Numbered from the stretch's first letter, positions 33,234 to 42,420 are shown. The stretch: DNA of 64,000 nt from Streptomyces sp. GQFP (GCF_021545335.1 NZ_CP089312.1:7874001-7938000), one strand, 5' to 3'. The notes: generated by a model not told the origin, from the sequence alone. Translations and numbers: made by a program.

Positions 33234-34130
33234 TCACGCCTCCTTGGCGGTGACCTCGCGGTACGCGATCTCGGCGAGCCGCGCCTGCCCGTTCCGGCTC
33301 GGATGGAACCAGTCCCAGGGGCTCAGCTGCCGGATCCCGAAGTCGTAGTCGAAGACCGCGCCCCCGTCGAACCGGCACAGCCGGTCCGTGGCACACACCG
33401 CCTTCAGCACCGAGTTGTACGCCTCCACCCGCGACCGCACCTCGTCCCGCCGCGCGGTCGCCGCCGAGTCGACCGCGTCCGGGTCGGCCAGCATCGACTG
33501 GCACAGCCCAAGCTTCCACACCGCCTTGCTCATGCCATTGGTCCGCCCCTGCGACCAGAGCCGCTTGAGATCCGGCACGCTCGCCACGTACACCTGGCTC
33601 TTGGGCGCGGCCGTACGCAGAGTCCGCAGCGCCTGAGTGAACGACGCCCGGAAGTCCGCCACCGACGTCATCTCCGCCACCGACGACCGGCACGCGTCGT
33701 TGGCCCCCGCCATCACCGTCACCAACGCTGGCTTCCGGGCGGCGGCCTTCGTCATCTGGGCGGGCAGATCGTCCATCAGGGACCCGGTGACGGCGTAGTT
33801 CCAACTGCGCGCGGCAGCCCCCGACGCACCCAACAGCCGTACGGCCAGACTGTTCACCTCTTTGTCGCTGCCGGTCGCCCAGGACACCTCGGGACAGTCG
33901 GACAGCACCGAGCAGGCGTCGAAGCCACGCGTGATGGAGTCGCCCACGGCCGCCATGGAGGCCGGACTGCTGTCCCACGCGGACGCCGGAGTCACGGACG
34001 GCTTCGCCTTCGCCCGCGTACCGTCCGGCGCCGGGGACGTGCCACCGCCGCCGCCACACCCGGCGACACCCAGCAGGGCCGCCGACGCGAAGGCGACGAC
34101 GGCCCGCGAACGGTGACTTGGTTTCGGCAT
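33234..34130 (-). CDS. SGNH/GDSL-family hydrolase, lipoprotein
   Basis: 298 residues from ATG 34130. The frame continues upstream but only this start gives a proper signal: SHRSRAVVAFASAALLGVAG-C, a lipobox GVAGC followed by a Gly-rich spacer. Catalytic blocks are GDSITRGFD (nucleophile Ser), GANDACRSS (block III Asn) and DWFHPSRNGQ (Asp/His of block V). It is probably a cell-surface esterase or lipase attacking acyl or acetyl esters, possibly decorations on polysaccharides, given the neighbouring GH3 gene. Confidence 0.9.
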   Translation of the reverse strand: MPKPSHRSRAVVAFASAALLGVAGCGGGGGTSPAPDGTRAKAKPSVTPASAWDSSPASMAAVGDSITRGFDACSVLSDCPEVSWATGSDKEVNSLAVRLLGASGAAARSWNYAVTGSLMDDLPAQMTKAAARKPALVTVMAGANDACRSSVAEMTSVADFRASFTQALRTLRTAAPKSQVYVASVPDLKRLWSQGRTNGMSKAVWKLGLCQSMLADPDAVDSAATARRDEVRSRVEAYNSVLKAVCATDRLCRFDGGAVFDYDFGIRQLSPWDWFHPSRNGQARLAEIAYREVTAKEA

Positions 34131-34414
34131 CCCCTGGGTCCCCTCGATCGGCGTGCGGCGCGGTGCGCAATGGGTCTCGCCCATAACAACGCACGAGAGT
34201 TCCCGAAACCGAGAACAACTAATGCCCCAAACAGTGCAACGCCGCACACCAGTACAAGCGTCCCCCTGGGTGAATGGCGGGCGTTTCATGGCATCGGGAC
34301 CGACGGTACGTCACACTCCTCGCGCCGCCGCACGGTAGCCTCGCCATCAACGTGGCTGCCCTGCCACCGCCGCTCGACCAGTTCGAAGATGTCCCGCTCT
34401 GTCCGGAGGTCCCA

Positions 34415-34909
34415 GTGACGACACGTGGAGTTCTGTACGTGCACTCCGCGCCGCGCGCGCTGTGCCCGCACGTCGAGTGGGCTGTCGCCGGAGTGCTCGG
34501 CACACGCGTCAGCCTCGACTGGATCCGCCAGCCCGCCGCCCCCGGCACCTGGCGCTCCGAGTTCTCCTGGAAGGGCCAGGTCGGCACGGCCTCCAAGCTC
34601 GCCTCCGCCCTGCGCGGCTGGCAGTTGCTCCGCTTCGAGGTCACCGCGGAACCCTGCGCCACCGCCGAGGGCGAGCGCTACAGCTGCACCCCCGACCTGG
34701 GCATCTACCACGCCGTCACCGGCATCCACGGCGACATCCTCATCCCCGAGGACCGCCTCCGCGCCGCCCTCACCCGCTCCCAACGAGGCGAAACGGACCT
34801 GGAAGCCGAGTTGTCCAAACTCCTGGGCAAGCCGTGGGACGACGAACTCGAACCCTTCAGATACGCGGGCGAGGGCGCCCCGGTGAGATGGCTCCACCAG
34901 GTGGTGTGA
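34415..34909 (+). CDS. DUF3145-family protein
   Basis: 164 residues from GTG 34415, with CGGAGGT upstream. The usual family start, TTRGVLYVHSAPRALCPH, confirms it. An in-frame extension to 34274 is rejected. It is a soluble, mixed alpha/beta protein with a conserved WxRSEFSWKG and GIYHAVTGIHGDILI. The family is nearly confined to Actinobacteria and has no known role. It is convergent with fabF. Confidence 0.9.
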   Translation: MTTRGVLYVHSAPRALCPHVEWAVAGVLGTRVSLDWIRQPAAPGTWRSEFSWKGQVGTASKLASALRGWQLLRFEVTAEPCATAEGERYSCTPDLGIYHAVTGIHGDILIPEDRLRAALTRSQRGETDLEAELSKLLGKPWDDELEPFRYAGEGAPVRWLHQVV

Positions 34910-34914
34910 GTTTT

Positions 34915-34976
34915 TAGGGGCGCGGGGAACTGCGCGACAAACCCCCACCGGCGCGGCAGCCGACACACAACCGAAA
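34915..34976. repeat. dispersed repeat copy A (GGGGCGCGGGGAACTGCGCG family)
   Basis: TAGGGGCGCGGGGAACTGCG followed by CGACA and a GC-rich part ending CACACAACCG. It shares this downstream part closely with the copy at 60484-60540. It lies right after the DUF3145 stop. Other copies are at 43972, 49735 and, reversed, at 57471. Confidence 0.8.
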
Positions 34977-35008
34977 GTGGCCCGAACTCCAAAAGGAGTC
35001 CGGGCCAC
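34977..35008. terminator. terminator between DUF3145 gene and fabF
   Basis: GTGGCCCG (34977-34984) pairs with CGGGCCAC (35001-35008) and, after one mismatch, ACTCC with GGAGT, around an AAAA loop. It lies 17 bp past the fabF stop and ends the fatty acid synthase operon. It can also serve the convergent gene. Confidence 0.8.
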
Positions 35009-35024
35009 AGTCAAGCGTCGAGAA

Positions 35025-36308
35025 TCACACCGACCTGAACGCCAGCACCACGTTGTGCCCACCAAACCCGAACGAGTCGTTCAGCGCGGCGATACGCCCA
35101 TCCACAGGCAACTTACGAGCCTCACCCCGCACGATGTCCGCATCGACCTCCGGATCAAGCTCCTCGACATTGATCGTCGGAGGAGCAACCCGGTGATACA
35201 GCGCGAGCACGGTCGCAACCGTCTCGACCCCACCCGCACCACCCAGCAGATGGCCGGTCATCGACTTCGTGGCGGACACCGCCATGTGATCCGCATCGTC
35301 GCCGAACACATTCCGCAGCGCCTTCAGTTCAGCCACATCACCCGCCGGCGTAGACGTGGCGTGCGCGTTCACGTGCACGATCTCCGCCGGATCGAGGTCG
35401 GTCGCGGCCAGCAGGTTCCGCAGCGCCGCGGAGATACCGCGCCCCTCCGGCTCCGGCTGCACGATGTCGTGGCCGTCGGCCGAGATACCCTGGCCGACCG
35501 CCTCCGCGTACACCCGCGCACCGCGCGCGGCCGCGTGCTCGGCGGACTCCAGCACGATCACACCGGAACCCTCGCCCATCACGAAGCCGTCGCGGCCCGT
35601 GTCGTACGGACGAGAGGCACCCTCGGGGTTCTCGTTGTTCTTGGACATCGCCATCATGTTGCCGAACGCGGCGATGGGCAGCGGATGGATCGCTGCCTCC
35701 GTGCCACCCGCGACGACGATGTCGGCGCGGCCGGTGCGGATCATCTCGATGGCGTAGCCGATGGCCTCGGCGCCCGACGCGCAGGCGGAGACCGGGGTGT
35801 GCACACCGGCGCGCGCGCCGACGAGCAGACCCACGTTGGCGGAGGGGCTGTTGGGCATCAGCATCGGCACGGTGTGCGGGGAGACACGGCGTACGCCCTT
35901 CTCCTTCATCACGTCGTACTGGTCGAGCAGAGTCGTCACTCCACCGATGCCCGAGGCGATGACCGCACCGAGCCGGTCGGGGTCGACGGCCGGACTCTCG
36001 CCCTCACCGGCGCCCTCGCCCGCCCGGTCGGTGAAGCCCGCGTCGGCCCACGCCTCCTTGGCGGCGATCAGCGCGAACTGCGCCGACCGGTCCAGACGGC
36101 GGGCCTGGGGCCGCGGGATGATCTCGGACGGTTCCACGGCGATCTGCGCGGCGATGCGGACGGCCTGCTCGGCCGCCCACTCCTGCTCCAGGGCACGGAC
36201 ACCGGACTTGCCGGCGACCAGACCCTCCCAGGTAGAGGCCGCGTCGCCACCCAGCGGTGTGGTTGCGCCGATACCGGTGACGACCACGGTGCGATTGGTC
36301 GGGCTCAC
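35025..36308 (-). CDS. fabF: beta-ketoacyl-ACP synthase II
   Basis: 427 residues from GTG 36308. A thiolase-fold condensing enzyme: C176 in SACASGAE is the acyl-accepting Cys, HATSTPAGD and MTGHLLGGAG supply the two active-site His. It elongates acyl-ACP by decarboxylative condensation with malonyl-ACP. It is the last gene of the fasR-fabD-fabH-acpP-fabF set, 111 bp after acpP. An extra acidic insert, GEGAGEGESPAVDPDR (about 97-112), is somewhat longer than in E. coli. Confidence 0.96.
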   Translation of the reverse strand: MSPTNRTVVVTGIGATTPLGGDAASTWEGLVAGKSGVRALEQEWAAEQAVRIAAQIAVEPSEIIPRPQARRLDRSAQFALIAAKEAWADAGFTDRAGEGAGEGESPAVDPDRLGAVIASGIGGVTTLLDQYDVMKEKGVRRVSPHTVPMLMPNSPSANVGLLVGARAGVHTPVSACASGAEAIGYAIEMIRTGRADIVVAGGTEAAIHPLPIAAFGNMMAMSKNNENPEGASRPYDTGRDGFVMGEGSGVIVLESAEHAAARGARVYAEAVGQGISADGHDIVQPEPEGRGISAALRNLLAATDLDPAEIVHVNAHATSTPAGDVAELKALRNVFGDDADHMAVSATKSMTGHLLGGAGGVETVATVLALYHRVAPPTINVEELDPEVDADIVRGEARKLPVDGRIAALNDSFGFGGHNVVLAFRSV

Positions 36309-36419
36309 GGGAATTCCTTCTCCAACGGATACGGGAGGACAACCCCCGCGTAGGCGGGGAGAACGGCGCCACCGCCGGGTGGCGGGGCTGACGGGCCGGC
36401 CGAAGGGCCGACCCTGCGA

Positions 36420-36668
36420 TCAGTCCTGGTTCTTGAGGATGTACGCGGTCGCGTCGCCGACCGTCTTGAGGTTCTTGACGTCCTCGTCGGGGATCTTGAC
36501 GTCGAAGCGCTCTTCGGCGGCGACGACGACCTCGACCATGGACAGCGAGTCGACGTCCAGGTCGTCGGTGAAGGACTTGTCCAGCTGGACGTCCTCAACC
36601 GGGATGCCGGCGATCTCGTTCACGATGTCGGCGAGACCGGCGACGATCTCTTCCTGAGTGGCGGCCAT
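36420..36668 (-). CDS. acpP: acyl carrier protein of primary fatty acid synthase
   Basis: 82 residues, acidic, four-helix. S41 in DVDSLSMVE is the phosphopantetheine attachment site. It carries the growing chain between FabD, FabH and FabF. It lies between fabH and fabF as in other Streptomyces and is almost certainly cotranscribed with them. Confidence 0.97.
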   Translation of the reverse strand: MAATQEEIVAGLADIVNEIAGIPVEDVQLDKSFTDDLDVDSLSMVEVVVAAEERFDVKIPDEDVKNLKTVGDATAYILKNQD

Positions 36669-36758
36669 GGCAGGCGCTCCTTCTTGTGTATCTATCCAGA
36701 GAGGGTTGGCGGTTGTCCCCGTTCCGGTTCCGACGATCCGGATCCGGTGCGGGGGTGC

Positions 36759-37790
36759 CTAGGGGAGGGTAACGACCGTCGCGGCGTACACGAGACCCGC
36801 CCCGAAGCCGATGACGAGCGCGGTGTCGCCGCTCTTCGCCTCGCCGGTCGCCAGAAGCCGCTCCATCGCGAGCGGGATCGAGGCGGCCGACGTGTTGCCG
36901 GTGGTGCGCACGTCGCGTGCGACCGTGACGTGCTCCGGCAGTTTCAGTGTCTTCACCATTGAGTCGATGATCCGCTCGTTGGCCTGGTGGGGAATGAAGA
37001 CGTCCAGGTCGTCCGGGGTGATCCCGGCCGCGTCCAGCGCCTGCTGGGCGACCTTCGCCATCTCGAACACGGCCCAGCGGAACACCGCCTGGCCCTCCTG
37101 CGTGATCGCAGGGAACTTGATGTTGCCCTTGCTGTCGAGCGGGAGCTTGGAGACGTCGCCGACACGGAACTCGTTCCACGGCACCGTCTGCTTGATCGTC
37201 TCGGACTTGTCGCCCTCCGAGCCCCACACGGTCGGGCCGATGTGCGGCTCGTCGGAGGGACCCACGACGACCGCGCCCGCGCCGTCACCGAACAGGAAGG
37301 CGGTCGCCCGGTCCTCCAGGTCGGTCAGGTCGGACAGCCGCTCGACACCGATGACAAGGACGTACTCCGCGGAACCGTCGACGATCATGCCCTTGGCCAG
37401 GGTCAGGCCGTAGCCGAAGCCCGCGCAGCCCGCCGAGATGTCGAACGCGGCGGCCTTGGCCGTACCGAGCTTGTCGGCGATCTCGGTGGCCACGGCCGGA
37501 GTCTGCTTGAAGTGCGAGACGGTCGCGACGACCACGCCGCCGATCTGCTCGGCGGCGATCCCCGCGTCGGCGATCGCCTTGCCGGACGCCTCCAGGGACA
37601 TCGCGGCGACGGTCTCCTCGTCGGAGGCCCAGTGCCGGGTCTCGATACCGGAGCGGGAGCGGATCCATTCGTCGGACGAGTCGATCGTCTCCAGGATCAC
37701 CTCGTTCGGCACGACCCGGACCGGCCGGTACCCGCCCACGCCCAGGATGCGCGCGTACGGGGCACCCTTGCTGGGCTTGATCTTCGACAT
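36759..37790 (-). CDS. fabH: beta-ketoacyl-ACP synthase III
   Basis: 343 residues. C122 in SAGCAGFG is the nucleophile. PHQANERI and the Asn of TTGNTSAAS complete the Cys-His-Asn triad. It primes fatty acid synthesis by condensing short, often branched, acyl-CoAs with malonyl-ACP, and so sets the branched-chain profile of Streptomyces lipids. The start is 15 bp after the fabD stop. Confidence 0.96.
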   Translation of the reverse strand: MSKIKPSKGAPYARILGVGGYRPVRVVPNEVILETIDSSDEWIRSRSGIETRHWASDEETVAAMSLEASGKAIADAGIAAEQIGGVVVATVSHFKQTPAVATEIADKLGTAKAAAFDISAGCAGFGYGLTLAKGMIVDGSAEYVLVIGVERLSDLTDLEDRATAFLFGDGAGAVVVGPSDEPHIGPTVWGSEGDKSETIKQTVPWNEFRVGDVSKLPLDSKGNIKFPAITQEGQAVFRWAVFEMAKVAQQALDAAGITPDDLDVFIPHQANERIIDSMVKTLKLPEHVTVARDVRTTGNTSAASIPLAMERLLATGEAKSGDTALVIGFGAGLVYAATVVTLP

Positions 37791-37805
37791 TGCGCGGGGC
37801 TCCTT

Positions 37806-38762
37806 TCAGGCACCCGCCGCGTCAGCGGCAGAGGTCAGCGACTCGGCGATCAGCTCACGAGCGGCGTCGAGATCGGCGGGGGTCTTCAGGGCCAGGGTCT
37901 TCACGCCGGGCAGTGCCCGCTTGGCGAGCCCGGTGAGGGTGCCACCCGGGCACACCTCGATGAAAGCGGTCGCGCCCAGCGCCTGGAACCGCTCCATGCA
38001 CAGGTCCCAGCGCACCGGGTTGGCGACCTGCCCGACCAGCCGCGCGAGCACTTCCGACCCGTCCGCGACCGTCTGTCCGTCCTTGTTGGAGACGTACGTG
38101 ACCTTCGGGTCGCCGGGCGTCAGCGAGGCGGCGGCAGCGGCGAGGGCGTCGACCGCCGGAGCCATGTGGTGCGTGTGGAAAGCACCGGCCACCTGCAACT
38201 TGACGACCTTGCGCACACCTTCGGGCTTGTCCTGGAGAAGAGCCTCGATCTGCTCCTCGGTCCCCGCGGCGACGATCTGCCCGGCGCCGTTGACGTTCGC
38301 CGGGGTCAGCCCCAGCTTCTCCAGATGAGCCACGCTCACCTCGGGGTCACCACCGAGAAGCGCCGCCATCCCGGTCTTCGTGACGGCGGCGGCCTCGGCC
38401 ATGGCCAGACCGCGCTTGCGTACGAGGGTCAGGGCGGCCGTGTCGTCGAGTACGCCCGCGAAAGCGGCGGCGGTGATCTCACCGACGCTGTGCCCGGCGA
38501 CGGCACCCGGTACGAGGTCACCACCGATGGCACCCAGTGCCGAGGCGGACAGTATCCCGGCCGCGACCAGCAGCGGCTGAGCCACCGCGGTGTCACGGAT
38601 CGCGTCGGCGTCGGCCTCGGTCCCGTAGTGGACGAGGTCGAGGCCGATGGCGTCGGACCACTCGGCGACGCGCTCGGCGGCACCGGGCAGATCGAGCCAA
38701 GGAGTCAGGAAGCCGGGCGTCTGGGCGCCTTGGCCGGGAGCGACGAGTACGAGCACTCTCAC
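37806..38762 (-). CDS. fabD: malonyl-CoA:ACP transacylase
   Basis: 318 residues from GTG 38762 (a second GTG two codons later is possible). GQGAQ near residues 10-14 is the oxyanion motif and S92 in GHSVGE the acyl-accepting Ser. Later AFHTHHM contains the catalytic His. It loads malonyl groups onto AcpP. It is the first enzyme gene of the operon, 83 bp after fasR. Confidence 0.96.
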   Translation of the reverse strand: MRVLVLVAPGQGAQTPGFLTPWLDLPGAAERVAEWSDAIGLDLVHYGTEADADAIRDTAVAQPLLVAAGILSASALGAIGGDLVPGAVAGHSVGEITAAAFAGVLDDTAALTLVRKRGLAMAEAAAVTKTGMAALLGGDPEVSVAHLEKLGLTPANVNGAGQIVAAGTEEQIEALLQDKPEGVRKVVKLQVAGAFHTHHMAPAVDALAAAAASLTPGDPKVTYVSNKDGQTVADGSEVLARLVGQVANPVRWDLCMERFQALGATAFIEVCPGGTLTGLAKRALPGVKTLALKTPADLDAARELIAESLTSAADAAGA

Positions 38763-38845
38763 ACTCTCTCTTGTGGACGGGCGCAGCCGCCCGTGGGGAC
38801 AGGGACGAAGAACGGCAAGGGGTTTTGTAGGGGCCCGACAAAAGC

Positions 38846-40051
38846 CTAGGGTTGAAGATCCCCATCGGCCAGGCGCCCGAGAATCAGCGCGATCCGCAAT
38901 GTGAATGCGGATCGTACATCTGAAGGCGACCAGCCGGTGACGTCAGTCACACGTCGAAGCCGGTAGCGCACGGTGTTGGGATGAACGAAGAGCATTCGTG
39001 CCGCGCCCTCCAGACTGCTCGCCTGTTCGAGATAGACGGAGAGCGTTTCCAGGAGCGCGGACCCGGCTTCCTCCAGCGGTCTGTAGATCTCCTCCACCAA
39101 TTGGTCACGCGCGCCGGGGTCACCGGCGATGGCACGCTCCGGAAGCAGATCGTCGGCCAGCACCGGCCGCGGGGCGTCCTGCCAGGCGGAACAGGCCTTG
39201 AGTCCCGCTGCGGCGGCCTGCGCGGACCGGGTGGCGGCCAGCAGATCGGGCACGATCGGCCCCGCGACGACGGGCCCGGCGGCATAAGGCCCGATCAGCG
39301 ACTTGGCAACGGCGAGCGGGTTGTCGTTCCCTCCCGCGATAACGACAAGCCGATCTCCAAGCACCCCCGTAAGCACCTGCACCTTGGCATGCCGGGCGGC
39401 CCGCCGAATGGCCTCCACGGTCAACTCACTGTCACCGTCGGGCGCGGTACCGAGCACGACGCACACATGCTCGGGCGAATTCCAGCCAAGCGCGGCGGCC
39501 CGCGAAACAGCCCCCTCGTCGGCCTCCCCACTGAGCACGGCATTGACGACGAGCGACTCCAGCCGGGCGTCCCAGGCACCCCGTGCCTCGGCGGCCTGGG
39601 CGTACACCTGTGCGGTGGCGAAGGCGATCTCGCGGGCGTAGACGAGCAGAGCCTCGCGCAGCACGCCTTCGTCACCGGGAGCGGCCACTTCATCAATGGC
39701 ACTCTCCATGACCTCGATGGTCGTACGGACCATCTCGACGGTCTGCCGCAGGGTGATGGCCCTGGTCAGCTCGCGGGGAGCGGTACCGAAGACATCGGTG
39801 GAGATGGCCTGAGGAGCATCAGGATGCCGAAACCACTCAGTAAAAGCGGCAATACCGGCCTGGGCGACCAGCCCGATCCAGGAACGGTTCTCCGGGGGCA
39901 TGGCCCGGTACCACGAGAGTGTCTCGTCCATGCGCGTGATCGCCTGCGCGGCGAGACTCCCGGAGGACTTCTCCAGCCGCTTCAAGGTCGCGGGATGCGG
40001 ATGAGCGGGACGCGTGGAGGGTTCGGGGTGGTGGGATTCGGGTTCGGGCAC
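38846..40051 (-). CDS. fasR: PucR-type activator of the fatty acid synthase operon
   Basis: 401 residues from GTG 40051. The open frame to 40771 runs through the pirin gene and is a shadow. The C-terminal helix-turn-helix (about 340-395) reads LEGAARMLFVHPNTVRYRLRR, typical of the PucR/CdaR group. The middle contains a GGDEF-like regulatory region (VEAIRRAARHAKVQVLTG). In S. coelicolor the gene in this position, fasR, is needed for transcription of fabDHPF, and the same order here supports that role. Confidence 0.93.
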   Translation of the reverse strand: MPEPESHHPEPSTRPAHPHPATLKRLEKSSGSLAAQAITRMDETLSWYRAMPPENRSWIGLVAQAGIAAFTEWFRHPDAPQAISTDVFGTAPRELTRAITLRQTVEMVRTTIEVMESAIDEVAAPGDEGVLREALLVYAREIAFATAQVYAQAAEARGAWDARLESLVVNAVLSGEADEGAVSRAAALGWNSPEHVCVVLGTAPDGDSELTVEAIRRAARHAKVQVLTGVLGDRLVVIAGGNDNPLAVAKSLIGPYAAGPVVAGPIVPDLLAATRSAQAAAAGLKACSAWQDAPRPVLADDLLPERAIAGDPGARDQLVEEIYRPLEEAGSALLETLSVYLEQASSLEGAARMLFVHPNTVRYRLRRVTDVTGWSPSDVRSAFTLRIALILGRLADGDLQP

Positions 40052-40111
40052 GGAACAAGACTGCCTTATCAGGACGGGGGCGTGCGGCGTCGGGTCTACG
40101 GTGGGTGGGTG

Positions 40112-40765
40112 ATGGACGTACGGCGCGCGGACGCGCGCTATCCAGGGGGTGACCCGGCAGCTGGTATCGAATCCTGGCACGCCTTCTCCTTCGGCCCCCA
40201 CTACGACCCGGACAACCTGCGCTTCGGCGCGGTGATCGCCTGCAACGAGGAGCGGCTGGCTCCTGGCGCGGGCTTCGACGAACACCCGCACAGCCACACG
40301 GAGATCGTGACGTGGGTGACGGAGGGGGCACTGACGCACCGGGACTCGACGGGCCACGAGACGGTGGTGGTGGCGGGGGACGTCCAACGCCTGAGCGCGG
40401 CGGCGGGAGTACGCCACGCGGAGCGCAACGAGGGTGAAACCCCCCTGACCTTCATCCAAACCTGGCTGGCCCCTCTCCAGCCCGGTGGCACCCCGTCCTA
40501 CGAGATAGTCCACGGCATCGCGGACTCCACGCCGTACGCGATCCCGGAGGCGGGCGCGATGCTGCACGTACGCCGCCTGTCGGCGGGCGAGCGCACGGCG
40601 GTCCCGGACGCGGCGTACGTATACGTCCACGTGGTCCGGGGCGAAGTCCGCCTGGGCCCGGAGAAACTGGCCCCGGGCGACGCGGCGCGCCTGACGGGGG
40701 AGGAGGGGGTGGAGGCGATCGGGGTGACGGCGACGGAGTTGCTGCTGTGGGAAATGGCACCGTGA
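40112..40765 (+). CDS. pirin-like bicupin protein
   Basis: 217 residues from ATG 40112. The divergent fasR start lies 61 bp away. The N-terminal cupin carries the metal motif HPHSHTEIVTWVTEGALTH, then HRDSTGHE. A second, shorter cupin (about 140-217) follows. Family members bind iron or other metals and include quercetinases, and the physiological role in Streptomyces is unknown. A very long inverted repeat follows the gene. Confidence 0.9.
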   Translation: MDVRRADARYPGGDPAAGIESWHAFSFGPHYDPDNLRFGAVIACNEERLAPGAGFDEHPHSHTEIVTWVTEGALTHRDSTGHETVVVAGDVQRLSAAAGVRHAERNEGETPLTFIQTWLAPLQPGGTPSYEIVHGIADSTPYAIPEAGAMLHVRRLSAGERTAVPDAAYVYVHVVRGEVRLGPEKLAPGDAARLTGEEGVEAIGVTATELLLWEMAP

Positions 40766-40775
40766 GGACATTCCT

Positions 40776-40979
40776 TCGCCCCCGCCGCCCCTACCCGTCC
40801 CATCCCTGGGGGCTGCGCCCCCAGACCCCCGCTACGGCCCTGAACGGGCCTTGTCCTCAAACGCCGGACGGGCTGGGTAGTCAGCCCGTCCGGCGTTTGA
40901 GGACGAGCGCGTTCAGCGCGATAGGGGGGTCTGGGGGCGCAGCCCCCAGGGATGGGACGGGTAGGGGCGGCGGGGGCGA
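40776..40979. repeat. 204-bp near-palindrome between convergent genes
   Basis: The outer 55 bases of each arm (40776-40830 and 40925-40979) are perfectly complementary, and so are the inner 22 bases (40853-40874 and 40883-40904), around the loop GGGTAGTC. The part between is imperfect. Cores such as CGCCGGACGGGCT and GGGGGCTGCGCCCCCAGACC are, to my knowledge, dispersed through Streptomyces genomes. It lies between the pirin and serine hydrolase genes and should fold into an extremely stable terminator or cruciform. Confidence 0.9.
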
Positions 40980-40992
40980 GAAACACCCTGCC

Positions 40993-41835
40993 TCAGCCGC
41001 CCCGTACCTCCGCCAGCACCCCATCCGTGAACCCCGGCCACACCTCCACCGCCCACGCCCCGAACGCCCGATCGGTCAGCGCCACGCACCCCACCCCAAC
41101 CTCCGGGTCGATCCACAGAAACGTCCCCGACTGCCCGAAGTGGCCGAAGGTCCGCGCCGACGACGAACTCCCCGTCCAGTGCGGCGACTTCGTCCCCCGG
41201 ATCTCGAACCCCAGCCCCCAGTCGTTCGGGTTCTGATGCCCGTACCCACGAAGAACCCCCTTCGTCCCCGGGTACTGGACGGTCATCGCCTCAGCCACCG
41301 TCCGCGGATCCAGCAACCGAGGCGCCTGCACCTCGGCCGCAAACCGCACCAGATCCGCGACAGTCGACACCCCGTCCTTCGCCGGCGACCCCTCCACCGC
41401 CGTCGCCCCCATCCCCAACGGCTCCAGCACCGCCTGCCGCACATACTCCGCGAACGGCATCTCCGCAGCCTTCGCCACATGATCCCCCAGCACCTCGAAC
41501 CCGGCGTTGGAGTACAGCCGCCGCTCCCCGGGCGGAGCCGTCACGCGGTGCTCGTCGAAGGCGAGCCCCGACGTGTGCGCCAAGAGGTGGCGGACCGTGG
41601 ATCCGGGCGGCCCGGCCGGCTCGTCGAGTTCGATGGCGCCCTCCTCGTACGCGACAAGGGCGGCGTACGCGGCGAGCGGCTTGGTGACCGAGGCGAGCGG
41701 GAACCGGTGGTCGAGCGGGCCGTGGGAGCCCAGAACGGCACCGTCCGCCCGTACGACGGCCGCGGCGGCGGTGGGCACGGGCCAGTTCTCGATCAACGCG
41801 AGGCTCTTCAACGAATCCGACGACTTCAACGACAT
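40993..41835 (-). CDS. beta-lactamase-fold serine hydrolase, short form
   Basis: 280 residues from ATG 41835. A longer frame to 42081 reads through the acetyltransferase gene antisense and is rejected. ASVTK carries the S-x-x-K nucleophile pair and LYSNAGFE the Y-x-N. No signal peptide. It shares fold, not close sequence, with the gene at 22665-23816. It may be an esterase, and antibiotic hydrolysis is not implied. Confidence 0.85.
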   Translation of the reverse strand: MSLKSSDSLKSLALIENWPVPTAAAAVVRADGAVLGSHGPLDHRFPLASVTKPLAAYAALVAYEEGAIELDEPAGPPGSTVRHLLAHTSGLAFDEHRVTAPPGERRLYSNAGFEVLGDHVAKAAEMPFAEYVRQAVLEPLGMGATAVEGSPAKDGVSTVADLVRFAAEVQAPRLLDPRTVAEAMTVQYPGTKGVLRGYGHQNPNDWGLGFEIRGTKSPHWTGSSSSARTFGHFGQSGTFLWIDPEVGVGCVALTDRAFGAWAVEVWPGFTDGVLAEVRGG

Positions 41836-41854
41836 ACCGCCGAGCTTAGGAGCC

Positions 41855-42325
41855 TCACAACCGCAGCCGCATGAAGGGGTCCGGTTGGCGGGTGAATCCC
41901 AGCGACGCATACAGCGGCTCCGCATCGGGGGACGCGGTGAGGTCGATCTGCCCGACCCCCTCCTCCCGGAACCACTCCACCAACGTCTCCATGCACGCCC
42001 GCGCATACCCCCGCCGCCGCGCGTCCGGATCGGTCGCGACGCTGAACACGAACCCGACCCGCCCGTGCGGATTGCCCGCACGCCCGATCCGGTACTCGAC
42101 GGTCCCCACGACCAGCGCCGCCAGCGACCCGGGCCGCTCCGGGCGGTCGACGACGAACGCGGCGAAGCCCCCGTCCGGATCCGCGAGCCTCGCGGTCACC
42201 GTGGACAGGGAGGCGGCCTGCCAGCCCGCGTCGGTGTTCGCCCCGGACATCGAGTCGATCATCACCTGGCGCAGCCGCAGCAGTTCTTCGGCATCATCGG
42301 GTGTGGCACGGCGTACGAGAGTCAT
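41855..42325 (-). CDS. GNAT-family N-acetyltransferase
   Basis: 156 residues from ATG 42325 (MTLVRRATPDDAEELLRLR, a standard family start). The acetyl-CoA loop is RRRGYAR near residues 103-109 and SPDAEPLYASLGF is the usual late strand. The substrate is unknown. It lies 19 bp upstream of the serine hydrolase gene on the same strand, so the two may be cotranscribed. Confidence 0.87.
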   Translation of the reverse strand: MTLVRRATPDDAEELLRLRQVMIDSMSGANTDAGWQAASLSTVTARLADPDGGFAAFVVDRPERPGSLAALVVGTVEYRIGRAGNPHGRVGFVFSVATDPDARRRGYARACMETLVEWFREEGVGQIDLTASPDAEPLYASLGFTRQPDPFMRLRL

Positions 42326-42382
42326 GATCCGTACGGTAATGAGCCGGGACCGGCCAAGTCTCCGCAATATCGCGGTATCCGC

Positions 42383-42413
42383 TTGCTTGGAGCGCACTCC
42401 AAGGTTTTAGCGT
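42383..42413 (+). promoter_or_regulatory. MerR-type promoter with 19-bp spacer and operator; probably leaderless
   Basis: TTGCTT (42383-42388) and TAGCGT (42408-42413) are spaced by 19 bp. The spacer carries the palindrome CTTGGAGCGCACTCCAAG (42386-42403). Long-spacer promoters with such a palindrome are the hallmark of MerR control, in which the regulator untwists DNA to activate. The ATG of the regulator is eight bases after the -10, so the message probably begins at or next to the start codon. Confidence 0.75.
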
Positions 42414-42420
42414 GGGGGCC

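Noticed and set aside
29643..34418. A 1591-residue open frame on the plus strand
   Set aside because: It is a shadow across the GH3, mutarotase and SGNH genes in another frame. Its translation is Arg/Pro/His-rich without any domain, the usual effect of GC-rich codon bias.
40052..40771. Extension of fasR upstream to 40771
   Set aside because: It would be antisense to the whole pirin gene, which has clear cupin motifs. GTG 40051 gives the normal PucR-type length.
40800..40960. Insertion sequence remnant at the long inverted repeat
   Set aside because: There is no transposase frame between the arms and only an eight-base loop, so a terminator or REP-like palindrome fits better.
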